Below are positions 1 to 8,251 of a stretch of DNA of 64,000 nt, in pieces (within the stretch, counting starts at the first letter, position 1; the number at the start of each line of letters is the position of its first letter). The notes below the pieces were generated by a model. That model ran no database searches and was not told the origin of the DNA. It worked only from the letters and a program-made list of their open reading frames with translations. The stretch is from Roseivirga sp. BDSF3-8 (GTDB lineage Bacteria; Bacteroidota; Bacteroidia; Cytophagales; Cyclobacteriaceae), in NCBI RefSeq assembly GCF_041449215.1, contig NZ_JBGNFV010000001.1, positions 1,773,001 to 1,837,000 on the forward strand. The letters are read 5' to 3'. Both the position numbers and the translations under genes were made by a program.

Positions 1-378
1 TGGCTTTTCAGGCAATGCTTACAACAACCTGATAAACTAACCGTGTGTATTTCGATTGTATTTCTTCGGCTAAAACTAATAAGATAATGGTTTTTTTGGA
101 AGCGAATCGGGTGTACGGCTGCAGGCTTTTATTTCTCTCTTATGAGGGGAAATAATGATGTGGCGGACCAACTATTTAAATGTGCGGCATCCTTTAAAGG
201 GAATCCAATATGTCTGCAATTCAGGCTAATAAACCGATTAAAATGCTTGGCTCGTGTAGGTACTAAGCCACTCTCCTTTCATGAAGGTATTCGCTATTAT
301 ATGCAGTTATCGGTATTGTTCTAATACACGAAGAATATCTGCCCAGGGGTTTATGCCAAGCTGAAATTGCCATTTGGT
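1..378. other. Non-coding left edge
   Basis: No convincing gene is seen in this stretch. The only open frame, on the plus strand from about 142, has no recognisable family and no signal peptide. It has the mixed composition of non-coding DNA. It may be the 3' side of something outside the window. I see no repeat or RNA gene here. Confidence 0.4.
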
Positions 379-900
379 TTATTTCAAACTAAAAAGGGAG
401 AGGGTATGCTGGCCGTCCTGGAATGGGTGCCTATAGGAGAACCCGAGCTTTCTTAACAGGCTAATGGAACTCTGATTTTGGGGAATGGTGATGGCTATAA
501 TGTTGGGGTAGGCTCCTGAGGTGAGTATATGGTGGAGGTAGGCGCGGCTGGCCTCGAGTGTATAGCCATTTTTACCGTATTCCGGCAAAATAGCAAATCC
601 GAGATCAGGAAACTGCTGATTGGCCCGCATAAGAAAGGTGACTATACCGAGTGGCTGGCGTGTGTGTTTATCTTCAAAGAGATTGTAGTAGTACTCTGGG
701 CTATCGAGCATTTTTTGGATGTATCTGCTGGCATCATTCTCATTAGCGACCTTTCTGTCACCAATAAATTCGAGCCACCCTTGGGAATTGACCAGGTCTA
801 GCATAAAGGGGGCATCAGTGAGGTCTATGGGTCTGAGCCTGAGCCGTTCTGTTTCAAGGTTTACGTACATATTTATCGGGTAAAAAGGAGCGATTGCCAT
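379..900 (-). CDS. GNAT family N-acetyltransferase
   Basis: This 173-residue protein has the usual small GNAT layout. It begins with a TERLRLRPI strand and helix near residues 17-25, has a central beta-sheet region, and ends with an SLLRKLGF motif like that of ribosomal-protein or spermidine acetyltransferases. Such enzymes move an acetyl group from acetyl-CoA to an amine; the substrate cannot be read from sequence. An internal ATG at about 870 (MYVNLET) fits the usual family start better than the upstream ATG, so the first 10 residues are doubtful. It stands alone, facing away from the genes at 1044 and after. Confidence 0.8.
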   Translation of the reverse strand: MAIAPFYPINMYVNLETERLRLRPIDLTDAPFMLDLVNSQGWLEFIGDRKVANENDASRYIQKMLDSPEYYYNLFEDKHTRQPLGIVTFLMRANQQFPDLGFAILPEYGKNGYTLEASRAYLHHILTSGAYPNIIAITIPQNQSSISLLRKLGFSYRHPFQDGQHTLSLFSLK

Positions 901-1043
901 GTGGCGATTCGCCTGGCCTTTGATAAAGTTAAGGAGTCATTCCTGTTTTGGTCTCTTCCGGTATTGACTTTACACAGGAAAAATCTGCACAAGGCTTATG
1001 GAATCTTGCGGAATAGTCCGTCTGTAAAGAAAACATAAAAGAT

Positions 1044-1568
1044 ATGAAGAACACTATGAAAACTTCAGCAGGCTTACTGCTAATTAGGTCCGGGGCATCA
1101 ATGCTTTTTGCCTCACTTAACAGATCATTCTCTGTCCTTGCTTCTGCGAAATTGCTCTGTGCCGTACTGGTGGCAATGCTCTGTATGGGAGGTACTGCGG
1201 ATGTGTATGCACAACAGCCGGGGAGCCCAGGCTCTGAAACGGTTAAAGGGGTGATACTGGATGAATATGGGGAACCTTTGCCGGCTGCAAATATTTTCCT
1301 GAAAGATGAGCCCGGCGTGGGTACTGTGTCGGATGCTTCGGGCGGGTTCAGGTTTCCGCGAAAGTTATCGGAGGGCGATGTGATTGTATTTAGTTTTGTA
1401 GGTTTTGAGACTCAGGAGTATGTGATAGGAAGTGAGGTGCCTGAGAGCCTGGAGGTGAAGATGGCAATGTACAATGAGATCGCGGGTGACCTGGCGAGTG
1501 ATGAGGTGTACGCTTCGGGTTCGGCCTCCGGAGGGTTTTGGAGCATGGTGAAGGGGTGGTTTGACTAG
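1044..1568 (+). CDS. Secreted carboxypeptidase-regulatory-like domain protein
   Basis: This 174-residue protein has a long N-terminal region with a hydrophobic signal segment at about residues 30-56, ending near VYAQ. Residues about 66-130 form a CarboxypepD_reg-like beta-sandwich (VKGVILDEYGEPLPAANIF, then the FSFVGFETQEY strand). In Bacteroidota this fold usually heads TonB-dependent receptors, but here it stands alone with a short Gly/Ser-rich tail ending in W and D. It probably acts in the periplasm or at the outer membrane; the exact role is unknown. The next gene starts 6 bp after the stop, so the two are likely co-transcribed. A second ATG five codons downstream could be the true start. 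Confidence 0.65.
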   Translation: MKNTMKTSAGLLLIRSGASMLFASLNRSFSVLASAKLLCAVLVAMLCMGGTADVYAQQPGSPGSETVKGVILDEYGEPLPAANIFLKDEPGVGTVSDASGGFRFPRKLSEGDVIVFSFVGFETQEYVIGSEVPESLEVKMAMYNEIAGDLASDEVYASGSASGGFWSMVKGWFD

Positions 1569-1574
1569 GGTGCG

Positions 1575-2573
1575 ATGAGGAAGATAGCCCTGTTGATATT
1601 ATGGCTTTGTGGCTGTATGGGCATGCTTCCGGCGAAGGGCCAGGGGGAAGCTGACTATGCGCGGGCGGATAGTATGGCGGGGCTATTCCCGGGGCATTCG
1701 CTGGACCACCCTGCCTTGCTGGCGCATAAGCTTACGCAGGGTTTGGAGGGGGATAAGGAGAGGTTTCGTGCGCTATATAGGTGGGTTTGTACGAATATCA
1801 CTAATGATTACGGGCTGTACTTACGGAACCGCCGTAAGCAGGTAAAATGGCAGAGTGAACCGGAGAAGCTGGCGGAGTGGCAGCGGAAATTTGCCCCTCT
1901 TGTGTTTAAACGCCTGCGAAAACACCATGCGACGCTATGCACGGGGTATGCCTATATACTCCGTGAACTAGCGAGGCATGTGGGCCTGGAAGCGGAACTG
2001 ATCAATGGATATGGCCGCACGGCAAACTCGAATGTGGATGGGGAGGCTCTGGTAAATCATTCGTGGAATGCGATCCGGCTGGATGGGGTGTGGTATTTGT
2101 GTGATCCTACATGGTCTAGTGGCTATATCCGGGAGGGCGGTGTTGTGTCTGCCTATGATGATGATGTGTACTTTCTGGTAGAGCCGGAATTATTTATTCT
2201 GAATCATTATCCTGAAGATGTGGGGTGGACGTTGCTGAATGAGCCTCCTGCGCTGGAGGACTTTCTGAGCGGGCCGCTGAGTTATAAACCGGCGTGTGAA
2301 TTTGGTTTTAAGCCGGAGCGGGACAAAATGAGGCAGCAAGTGGCCAAGGGAACTCCCTGGAAGGTGGGCTTTGAGGTGGCGCCGGGACTGGAAGGGGCTG
2401 TAGGGCTGAGGATAGCTGACAGGGATATGCAGCCAATCATTCAGAAGAGAAAAGGTGGTTTTATATTGTCGCACTCATTCGGCTCTAAAGGACACTATGA
2501 TGTGCATATAACGGTGAAGGGCAGGATTGTGGCGACTTACTCGGTAGAGGTAGTTTCTGCGAGTGGGATTTAG
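1575..2573 (+). CDS. Secreted transglutaminase-like domain protein
   Basis: This 332-residue protein opens with a signal peptide (hydrophobic residues 4-19). The central region matches the transglutaminase-like cysteine protease fold. The likely triad is Cys122 in ATLCTGYA, His162 in NHSWNAI and Asp177 in YLCDPTW, in the usual order and spacing. Such bacterial proteins are often peptidases or amidases of the periplasm rather than cross-linkers. The last 100 residues look like a beta-rich accessory domain. It follows the regulatory-like-domain gene by 6 bp and is followed by a clear terminator at 2608-2640, so the two form a short operon. The substrate is unknown. Confidence 0.75.
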   Translation: MRKIALLILWLCGCMGMLPAKGQGEADYARADSMAGLFPGHSLDHPALLAHKLTQGLEGDKERFRALYRWVCTNITNDYGLYLRNRRKQVKWQSEPEKLAEWQRKFAPLVFKRLRKHHATLCTGYAYILRELARHVGLEAELINGYGRTANSNVDGEALVNHSWNAIRLDGVWYLCDPTWSSGYIREGGVVSAYDDDVYFLVEPELFILNHYPEDVGWTLLNEPPALEDFLSGPLSYKPACEFGFKPERDKMRQQVAKGTPWKVGFEVAPGLEGAVGLRIADRDMQPIIQKRKGGFILSHSFGSKGHYDVHITVKGRIVATYSVEVVSASGI

Positions 2574-2607
2574 CAGGAAACTGACCTATAGCCCATGCGG
2601 CGTGGGG

Positions 2608-2640
2608 AAAAGCCGGTCTTTATCTGGAGACTGGCTTTTC
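2608..2640 (+). terminator. Terminator of the 1044-2573 operon
   Basis: The sequence can fold as AAAAGCCgGTCT pairing with AGACtGGCTTTT around a short loop. It lies 35 bp after the transglutaminase-like gene, and the distal arm ends in a T run. Confidence 0.7.
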
Positions 2641-2725
2641 TTATGTAAGGCCGTGAGGAAACTGAAGTCTTTAGAGGCTATCAATCTATAGTACAATTAT
2701 GCAAGGTACGGGTTATGCACTGTCT

Positions 2726-2769
2726 GACTATAGGATGACTATGGGATGACTAGAGGATGGCTATAGGAG
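2726..2769. repeat. Four imperfect 11-bp tandem repeats
   Basis: Four consecutive 11-base units follow the pattern GACTATAGGAT: GACTATAGGAT, GACTATGGGAT, GACTAGAGGAT and GGCTATAGGAG. They lie in the gap between the transglutaminase-like gene and the oxygenase gene. They do not encode an obvious peptide repeat. They may be a slippage-prone spacer or a protein-binding array. Confidence 0.7.
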
Positions 2770-2869
2770 GGTAATGGAGAGGAAAAAGGGAAAAGTACTA
2801 TTATAGAGGAGGGTGATACGGTTAGGGTATGGATAGAAGATTTAAAAGACATGCAACTGGTAGCAGGTA

Positions 2870-3538
2870 TTGCTTTTAGGGCTAACTTGGCGGGCTTATA
2901 TAAAGAGATTGGAAATAAAAAAAGATTTGGATCTGTGGCTTTCCTGGATGGATGAGCTTGCTGACCAGGATTATGTGATCATCGATAAATTTTTTGACGG
3001 TGACACATACGAAAAGGTCCGTGCGGAATTTCAGGCTAAGCTTCCTCACTTTTCGCAGGCTCGTATCGGAGCGCTGGCGCAGAAATCATTGCATACTGAA
3101 ATCAGGGGTGACCAGACGTACTGGCTGGACAGGAAGCGGGATACTGCACTGCAGCCGTTCTGGGAAGTGGTGGATGAATCTATTTATGTCCTTAACAGGT
3201 ACTGCTTTCTGAGTCTCTCAGGTTATGAGTTTCATTTTGCCAATTATCCTCCTGGTGGTCATTATGATAAGCACCTGGACCAGTTTCAGGGCCGTAACAA
3301 CCGTATGATCTCGATGATCATTTATCTGAATGACGATTGGCAAAAGGGCGACGGGGGTGAACTGGAAATATTTGTCGCAGACGGTAGCTCAGTAATTGTA
3401 GAACCCATCGGGGGGCGGTGCGTGATGTTTAAAAGTGCTGTGGTGCCACACGCAGTACGTAAGTCTTTCAAAGACAGGTATAGCCTCACCGGATGGTTAT
3501 TATACCAACCTGCAGAATTAGGGAAGTTTTTAGGGTAG
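2870..3538 (+). CDS. 2OG-Fe(II) oxygenase (prolyl 4-hydroxylase-like)
   Basis: The protein carries the double-stranded beta-helix signature of Fe(II)/2-oxoglutarate dioxygenases. His135 and Asp137 (YPPGGHYDKHLDQF) and distal His194 (VPHAV) should bind iron, and Arg203 (RYSLTGW) should bind 2-oxoglutarate. Relatives hydroxylate prolyl or other side chains in proteins. The longest frame begins at a TTG (2870). The ATG at 2948 (MDELADQDYVIIDKFF) gives a 196-residue protein that matches the usual family N-terminus and is probably the real start. The gene stands alone, with a 78-bp gap before the VOC gene. The target protein is unknown. Confidence 0.78.
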   Translation: MLLGLTWRAYIKRLEIKKDLDLWLSWMDELADQDYVIIDKFFDGDTYEKVRAEFQAKLPHFSQARIGALAQKSLHTEIRGDQTYWLDRKRDTALQPFWEVVDESIYVLNRYCFLSLSGYEFHFANYPPGGHYDKHLDQFQGRNNRMISMIIYLNDDWQKGDGGELEIFVADGSSVIVEPIGGRCVMFKSAVVPHAVRKSFKDRYSLTGWLLYQPAELGKFLG

Positions 3539-3616
3539 GCACCGACTAATGCCTATCTTAACGTATCAGGCAATGCCCGGCATGCCAAAAATCATTACCA
3601 CTAACCTACCTACCCC

Positions 3617-3991
3617 ATGGAACTAGGCGCATTTTCTATTAGTCTTAGTGTAAAAGACCTCGAAAAGAGTAAATCCTTTTATGAAAAGCTCGGCTTCAGT
3701 GTGTTTGCGGGCGAAAAAGAAAAGAACTACCTGATCATGAAAAACGGCGAGACGCTTATCGGCCTTTTCCATGGAATGTTTGAGGGCAACCTGCTTACAT
3801 TCAATCCGGGTTGGGACCAAAACGCCCAGTTGGTGGATGGGTTCGATGACATCAGGGCGATCCAGCAGTCGCTTAAAGCAAAAGGTGTGGAACTGATGGC
3901 TGAGGCAGACGAAGAGAAATCCGGCCCGGCGAGTTTGATGCTGGCTGACCCGGATGGGAATGTGATCCTGATTGATCAGCACGTCTCATAG
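3617..3991 (+). CDS. VOC family (glyoxalase-like) protein
   Basis: At 124 residues this is a single vicinal-oxygen-chelate unit made of two beta-alpha-beta-beta-beta modules. The first begins with ISLSVKDLEKSKSFYEKLGF and the second ends with LADPDGNVILI, both family hallmarks. Members include glyoxalases, ring-cleaving dioxygenases and antibiotic-binding proteins; which applies here is not clear. The ATG at 3617 gives a normal family length. It converges with the hydrolase gene at 4004, with only 12 bp between stop codons. Confidence 0.85.
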   Translation: MELGAFSISLSVKDLEKSKSFYEKLGFSVFAGEKEKNYLIMKNGETLIGLFHGMFEGNLLTFNPGWDQNAQLVDGFDDIRAIQQSLKAKGVELMAEADEEKSGPASLMLADPDGNVILIDQHVS

Positions 3992-4003
3992 GGAGGCGCA
4001 ACC

Positions 4004-4783
4004 TTATTCTTTTGGCAGGTCGAGGCTATTGATGAATCGTAAGGCACTCTCAAGCACGACATATTCTGCTTCGCGGTGCGGGGTATGACCCACATCGGGT
4101 ATAATGAGCTTTTCTGCACGGCCGTTTACATTATCCAGTATACCCTCTACCTGCTGCAGCGTTCCGAACTCATCTTTCTTGCCCTGAATGATGAGAGAAG
4201 GGCATTGTATGTGAGGCAGAAAATTTTCAATGGTCCAGTTCCTGAAACTGTCCTTTAGCCAGATGCGGGTCCAGGCCTGAAAAACAGCCTCGGTTTTATC
4301 ACCATGGTATTTTTGAAGCTTTTGCCTGAGGTCGGTGCTATTGTATTGTTGCACAGCCGCGCGTATCCCTTTCAGCGTTAAGTCCTCTACAAAAATATGG
4401 GCTCCCTCGGTAATAATGGCTTTAACGGTTGAAGCAAATTTTGCGGCTGCGATAAGCGCAATAGTTCCCCCATCGCTATGGCCGAATAAAATGGCCTCGT
4501 GAATACCACATTTATTCAAAAGATCCCGGAGCAAATCGGCTTCTTTTTCGAGGTAGTCGTTTTGCCGCTCCACGTTTGCAAAAGGAGCTGATCCGCCATA
4601 CCCCTGGCGATCATAGACTAGTATGCTGCAGCCAGTAACTTCTCCCAACTTTTGGGGAAAATCGCGCCAGAGGCGGATGCACCCAAGGGAGTCGTGCAGG
4701 AAAACGATGGTGGGCTTTTGTGTTTTCCCGGGCTTACGCCAGACTTTTAGCCTTACATTATTTACTTGAATGTCTTCTTTCAC
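4004..4783 (-). CDS. Alpha/beta hydrolase
   Basis: This 259-residue protein has an alpha/beta-hydrolase fold. The oxyanion strand IVFLHDSLG lies at about 26-34. The nucleophile elbow is GHSDGG with Ser103. An acid is expected near the IIQGKKDEFG strand, and the catalytic His lies in DVGHTPHREAE near residue 236. No signal peptide is seen, so it is probably cytosolic. Relatives are esterases, haloperoxidase-like enzymes or C-C hydrolases, and the substrate cannot be told. It reads toward the VOC gene and is followed upstream by a long non-coding region. Confidence 0.82.
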   Translation of the reverse strand: MKEDIQVNNVRLKVWRKPGKTQKPTIVFLHDSLGCIRLWRDFPQKLGEVTGCSILVYDRQGYGGSAPFANVERQNDYLEKEADLLRDLLNKCGIHEAILFGHSDGGTIALIAAAKFASTVKAIITEGAHIFVEDLTLKGIRAAVQQYNSTDLRQKLQKYHGDKTEAVFQAWTRIWLKDSFRNWTIENFLPHIQCPSLIIQGKKDEFGTLQQVEGILDNVNGRAEKLIIPDVGHTPHREAEYVVLESALRFINSLDLPKE

Positions 4784-4900
4784 TGGTGGCTTGGTTATGA
4801 ATGTATGAAAGGACCAAGGGCAAATATAGCAGGTCTGACTTGTGGATAAGGGTTGTAAATCGTATTCAGGAGAGTAAAGATAAAAAGCCCCTTACATGAT

Positions 4901-5360
4901 ATAGCCGTCAAGTTAACCACCCATTCCCCGAAAGTCGGACCTCTTCCCTGGGGGAGCATAGCCGTCAAGCTAAGAGTTGATCCAATGTAAATTACCCTCC
5001 TGGGAGCCGGGGTCGCGACCGACTCGGCCTCAAATGGCCATTTGGAACTCAAATAAAGATTCCGGAGCTGGGGTCTTTCAGATGGAGTACGCAGGCGACT
5101 GGGTTAGACTGTAGGTCTAAGCTGAAATAATGGATTATTGCTCCAGCTTTGGACCCACCCCGGCGTGAGCTATTGCCATTCCAAAGTAAATTTCTGCGCC
5201 TGCCCGACGTGTGCGTCCCCAGTCCCAAAAGGGGACTAACTTCTTATTAATTGATTTACAGTAATTTGTGTGCTTAACTTGACGGCTATGCCTTGGGGGA
5301 GGGGAATTGCAGTACTGCTAGCTAATTACAGGTCTTTACACCTTAGCTTAATGGCTATGC
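4901..5360. repeat. Interleaved inverted repeats (four copies of one motif)
   Basis: Copy A at 4901-4916 (ATAGCCGTCAAGTTAA) is exactly inverted at 5274-5289. Copy B at 4956-4974 (GCATAGCCGTCAAGCTAAG) is inverted at 5342-5360 with two mismatches. All four share a GCATAGCCGTCAAGYTAA core: two face right on the left side and two face left on the right side, 60-70 bp apart on each side. The arrangement resembles the ends of a small non-autonomous element or a duplicated end. Confidence 0.7.
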
Positions 5361-5625
5361 CTTTCATGGAGCAGGAGGGACTCTATTATAAAAAAGGTTA
5401 ATGTTGATTATAATAATTATTTAATATTAAATTTAATTCGATCTCCGAAAACGTTTGAATAATGCATTAAACAAGTAAATATAATACCGTTATACCGATT
5501 ACTATTATTGGCTAATTAAATTAACTAATCGCGTAATTCACTTATTTTCAATATGAAATAAACAAAACATTGAACTATATAAAGAATATCATATTTTGAA
5601 TTTTATTATACAGAAATATTGTGTT

Positions 5626-5633
5626 TATATTTG
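5626..5633 (+). promoter_or_regulatory. Candidate -7 promoter box before the amidase gene
   Basis: TATATTTG matches the Bacteroidota -7 consensus TAnnTTTG at the edge of the AT-rich tract. No TTG -33 element is seen at the ideal spacing. If used, it gives a leader of nearly 200 bases before the ATG at 5836. Confidence 0.4.
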
Positions 5634-5835
5634 CATTACAACAAACTCAAACCGCTATGATCTCCACAAACTCTAAAAAGAGCTTATTCTCATAACTCTC
5701 TGAAGAAGGTCTGCATACAGGTCTTTGCCTACATAGTCCTGATCTGAGGACCTGAAACCTGCCTTGAACGCATTTTGAGCCCCATAAGCGGGGGCGTATA
5801 CCCTTGTATTATATTTTCAACCCAAAACAGATGTT

Positions 5836-8178
5836 ATGTTAAAACAACTACGCTATGTCATATTGATTTTGCTGGTGGCCGGACAGGCTATGGCCCAGGA
5901 AAATACGATCCCCGGGGAAGGCAAAATGGAGAAGATGATCGACTTTACCCAGGATGTACGCACGGAGAGCGGGCGTAAAGTTGCGGCCAATCGCCTGGCT
6001 TTATCAGATAAGGCGGCTGGCCAGTTTACCTCTGAGGTTATTGCGGTAGGTATTACGAATGCCAAGCCGTTTATCACATTGGCGGCCACGCTGTGGGGAA
6101 CAGGTCTTGAGGACTACACGCTGAAGTTTGAATACCAGCATGCGGAAAATGGTGAATGGTCGGACTGGAAAGAGGCTGGCTTCGATGGCCATGCTGATGG
6201 TGATGAGGGTGGCAAGCTGGTAACTCAGCTACAGTACCTCGATCCTACTACGGAGGAGGTTCGCTTCAGAATCACCCTCCTGGCATTTGGGGATATGAAC
6301 CCTGTGCTGGAAAAGATGCAGTTTAACCTGTACAGCCCCGGGGAGCAAGAGGAGGATTTTAAAAAAGCGGAATCACCTAGGGGACAGCGCACAAGCGCGA
6401 CTTGCCCTAAGCCTGCCACGGTGAGCCGGAGTGGGTGGGGTGCGCGTGCGCCGAGAAGTGGTTACAGTTATACGAACGTGACTCACCTGGTCATCCACCA
6501 CGAGGGTGGCGGGGCCTCGCCTTACCGGTCTAACTGGGCGGCTGTGGTACGCAGTATCCAGAATTACCACATGGATAATAACGGGTGGTCGGATATTGGC
6601 TACAACTTCCTGGCGGCTCCTGACGGTACGCTCTATGAAGGCCGTGGCGAGAACGTAATCGGCGCACACTTCTGTGGTGAAAACAGCTATACCATGGCTG
6701 TGTGCTACATGGGGGATTACTCTATTTACTCACCTGCTGCGGCAGGCATGCGGGCTATAGAGGATCTTTTTGCCTGGAAAGCGAGTAAGAACGGTATAAA
6801 CCCTACGGGGTCTTCTTATCACTACAGTGTGGGGGGCAGTCTGGCGAATGTATGCGGACACCGGGACAACGATGGGTGTACTACATGCCCGGGGGGCAAC
6901 CTGTATGCTTATATGTCTACGATACGGAACAACATTCAATCGATCATAAATAACGGCTGTAACTCCAATGACACCCAAGCTCCTACGACGAACATATCTA
7001 CATCGGCAACATCTCCTACGGATGATTTTACGGTTACATTTTCGGATAATGATAATGTGGGGGTGACTGACAGGTTTTACCAGGTACTGGAATGGCGAAA
7101 TAACGAGTGGCGCGGTAATCGTGGTAATGGTTTCTACAATGATAACTTCGGAGACCAGTCTATCTTCAGCGACTATACGATAGGTGATGCCAGTGACCCT
7201 ACCAGCGACTGGCGGGGGACGTGGACGGAAACAAGTGATGGCAGGCTGAGGCAGTCTAATACGACGGCTACTAATACAGGCATTACGACCTTCTTATCAC
7301 AAACGGCTCTGAAGCCTTACCTGTACAACTTTGCGGCCAGGGTGGTGAGTACGAGCGGTCCACAGAAGTTTGGTATGCACATTATGTCGAGCAGTAATAC
7401 GCACCGTGAACGTGGGGTGGGCTACCTGGTATGGTTTAACATGAGCACACAGGAGGTGCTGATCTACAAGACGAGTAATGTATCACCTGAACTGACTTTT
7501 GTAAAGAAAGAGACGATCAGTGTGACGGAGACAAACTGGAACGACTACAAGATTTACTTTGACCCTATAAGTGGCAACCTGAGGGTTTACATTAATAACG
7601 GGGTGGTGCTGAACTGGACGGACAGCTCACCGGTGCAAACAGGTAATTATATCTCGCTACGTACAGGGGAGGCTTCTGTAGAGTTTGATGACCTGAAGGT
7701 GTTCAAGTGGCGCAGCAGCGGTAATGTTATGGTAACGGTCAGCAATTTTGCGGCAGGTAATTATGGGGGTGATGCTCGCTTTGCTCCGCCAAACAGCACG
7801 GATCCGAGTTGCAAAGTCAAAAGCTATGTGAAGGATGGGGCAGATAACTGGAGCAACTTCGGTAATCTGGATGTGCGGGTTACGCCGTGTGCTACGTGCA
7901 AAATGGGCGATGAGGTAAGTGAAAGGGTTGAACTGATGCCGAACCCGGTGAAAGGTCACTCGAGCATACACTATGTCCTTGCTGACCGCAGTAAGGTGTC
8001 AATCCGGATCACGGATACGAATGGTCGTCGCCTGGCTACTGTGCGGGAAGAAACACAGGAAGGTGGCAGGCATGCAGTAGAAATAGGTGGCTACTTCGAC
8101 AAGCTGGCAGCAGGTACTTATCTGATACAAATTGAAACAAGCAACGGTTACCGTGTAATCCGCGCGGTAAAGCGTTAA
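5836..8178 (+). CDS. Secreted N-acetylmuramoyl-L-alanine amidase with T9SS sorting tail
   Basis: This 780-residue protein starts with a signal peptide ending near QAMAQ. After a beta-rich region (about 40-175) comes an Amidase_2/PGRP domain at about 195-375. His221 (LVIHHEGG), His342 (CGHRD) and Cys351 (TTCPG) are the likely zinc ligands, as in T7 lysozyme and PGRP amidases, which cut the bond between MurNAc and the stem peptide. Residues about 379-686 are a module shared almost unchanged with the next two proteins. Residues about 705-780 (LMPNP, then AAGTYLIQIET and a basic end) form a type A T9SS sorting domain, so the enzyme should be exported across the outer membrane. It is the first of three wall-hydrolase genes and is followed by a strong hairpin. 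Confidence 0.88.
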   Translation: MLKQLRYVILILLVAGQAMAQENTIPGEGKMEKMIDFTQDVRTESGRKVAANRLALSDKAAGQFTSEVIAVGITNAKPFITLAATLWGTGLEDYTLKFEYQHAENGEWSDWKEAGFDGHADGDEGGKLVTQLQYLDPTTEEVRFRITLLAFGDMNPVLEKMQFNLYSPGEQEEDFKKAESPRGQRTSATCPKPATVSRSGWGARAPRSGYSYTNVTHLVIHHEGGGASPYRSNWAAVVRSIQNYHMDNNGWSDIGYNFLAAPDGTLYEGRGENVIGAHFCGENSYTMAVCYMGDYSIYSPAAAGMRAIEDLFAWKASKNGINPTGSSYHYSVGGSLANVCGHRDNDGCTTCPGGNLYAYMSTIRNNIQSIINNGCNSNDTQAPTTNISTSATSPTDDFTVTFSDNDNVGVTDRFYQVLEWRNNEWRGNRGNGFYNDNFGDQSIFSDYTIGDASDPTSDWRGTWTETSDGRLRQSNTTATNTGITTFLSQTALKPYLYNFAARVVSTSGPQKFGMHIMSSSNTHRERGVGYLVWFNMSTQEVLIYKTSNVSPELTFVKKETISVTETNWNDYKIYFDPISGNLRVYINNGVVLNWTDSSPVQTGNYISLRTGEASVEFDDLKVFKWRSSGNVMVTVSNFAAGNYGGDARFAPPNSTDPSCKVKSYVKDGADNWSNFGNLDVRVTPCATCKMGDEVSERVELMPNPVKGHSSIHYVLADRSKVSIRITDTNGRRLATVREETQEGGRHAVEIGGYFDKLAAGTYLIQIETSNGYRVIRAVKR
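6970..7893 (+). repeat. Shared module, copy 1 (in the amidase)
   Basis: This is the first of three coding repeats of about 920 bp. The encoded region opens with an Ig-like strand pair (TDRFYQVLEWR). It continues with a LamG/concanavalin-like domain (SDWRGTW, GMHIMSSSNTHRERG, GYLVWFN, FDDLKV) and closes with GGDARF and DNWSN. This copy is the most diverged of the three, but long stretches are still identical in protein. Confidence 0.85.
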
Positions 8179-8193
8179 AAACATACCAATCAT

Positions 8194-8227
8194 CATGTCC
8201 GGGACACTGCCCGGACATGTTTTTTTA
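8194..8227 (+). terminator. Hairpin after the amidase gene
   Basis: A perfect 10-bp stem, CATGTCCGGG pairing with CCCGGACATG, has a 6-base loop and is followed by seven or more T. It is a textbook intrinsic terminator, yet the next gene's ATG lies only 25 bp downstream. Confidence 0.85.
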
Positions 8228-8251
8228 TTCACCATTGTAATCATTCCAGTT

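Larger units (their letters stand above)
4784..5835. other. Long non-coding region with inverted repeats and an AT-rich half
   Basis: About 1 kb lacks a believable gene. The left part (4895-5365) carries four copies of a short motif in two orientations, a 12-bp palindrome AAATGGCCATTT at 5032-5043, and a GTCCCC/GGGGAC hairpin at 5215-5236. The right part (5390-5640) is strongly AT-rich and leads to a candidate promoter upstream of the amidase gene. An 85-codon minus frame at 4795-5052 has no family resemblance and overlaps the repeats. The left half looks like the remains of a small mobile or intergenic repeat element. Confidence 0.5.

Noticed and set aside
142-324. 60-codon plus-strand frame at the left edge
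   Set aside because: It has no signal, no family and no neighbour support.
2726-2769. CRISPR-like array
   Set aside because: Units are 11 bp and contiguous with no spacers and no cas genes nearby.
4795-5052. 85-codon minus-strand frame in the repeat region
   Set aside because: It has no family, overlaps two repeat copies and reads like translated non-coding DNA.
8195-8251. Earlier in-frame ATG for the M23 peptidase
   Set aside because: It lies within the stem of the preceding terminator, and the segment after it is not a signal peptide; ATG 8252 begins a clean one.
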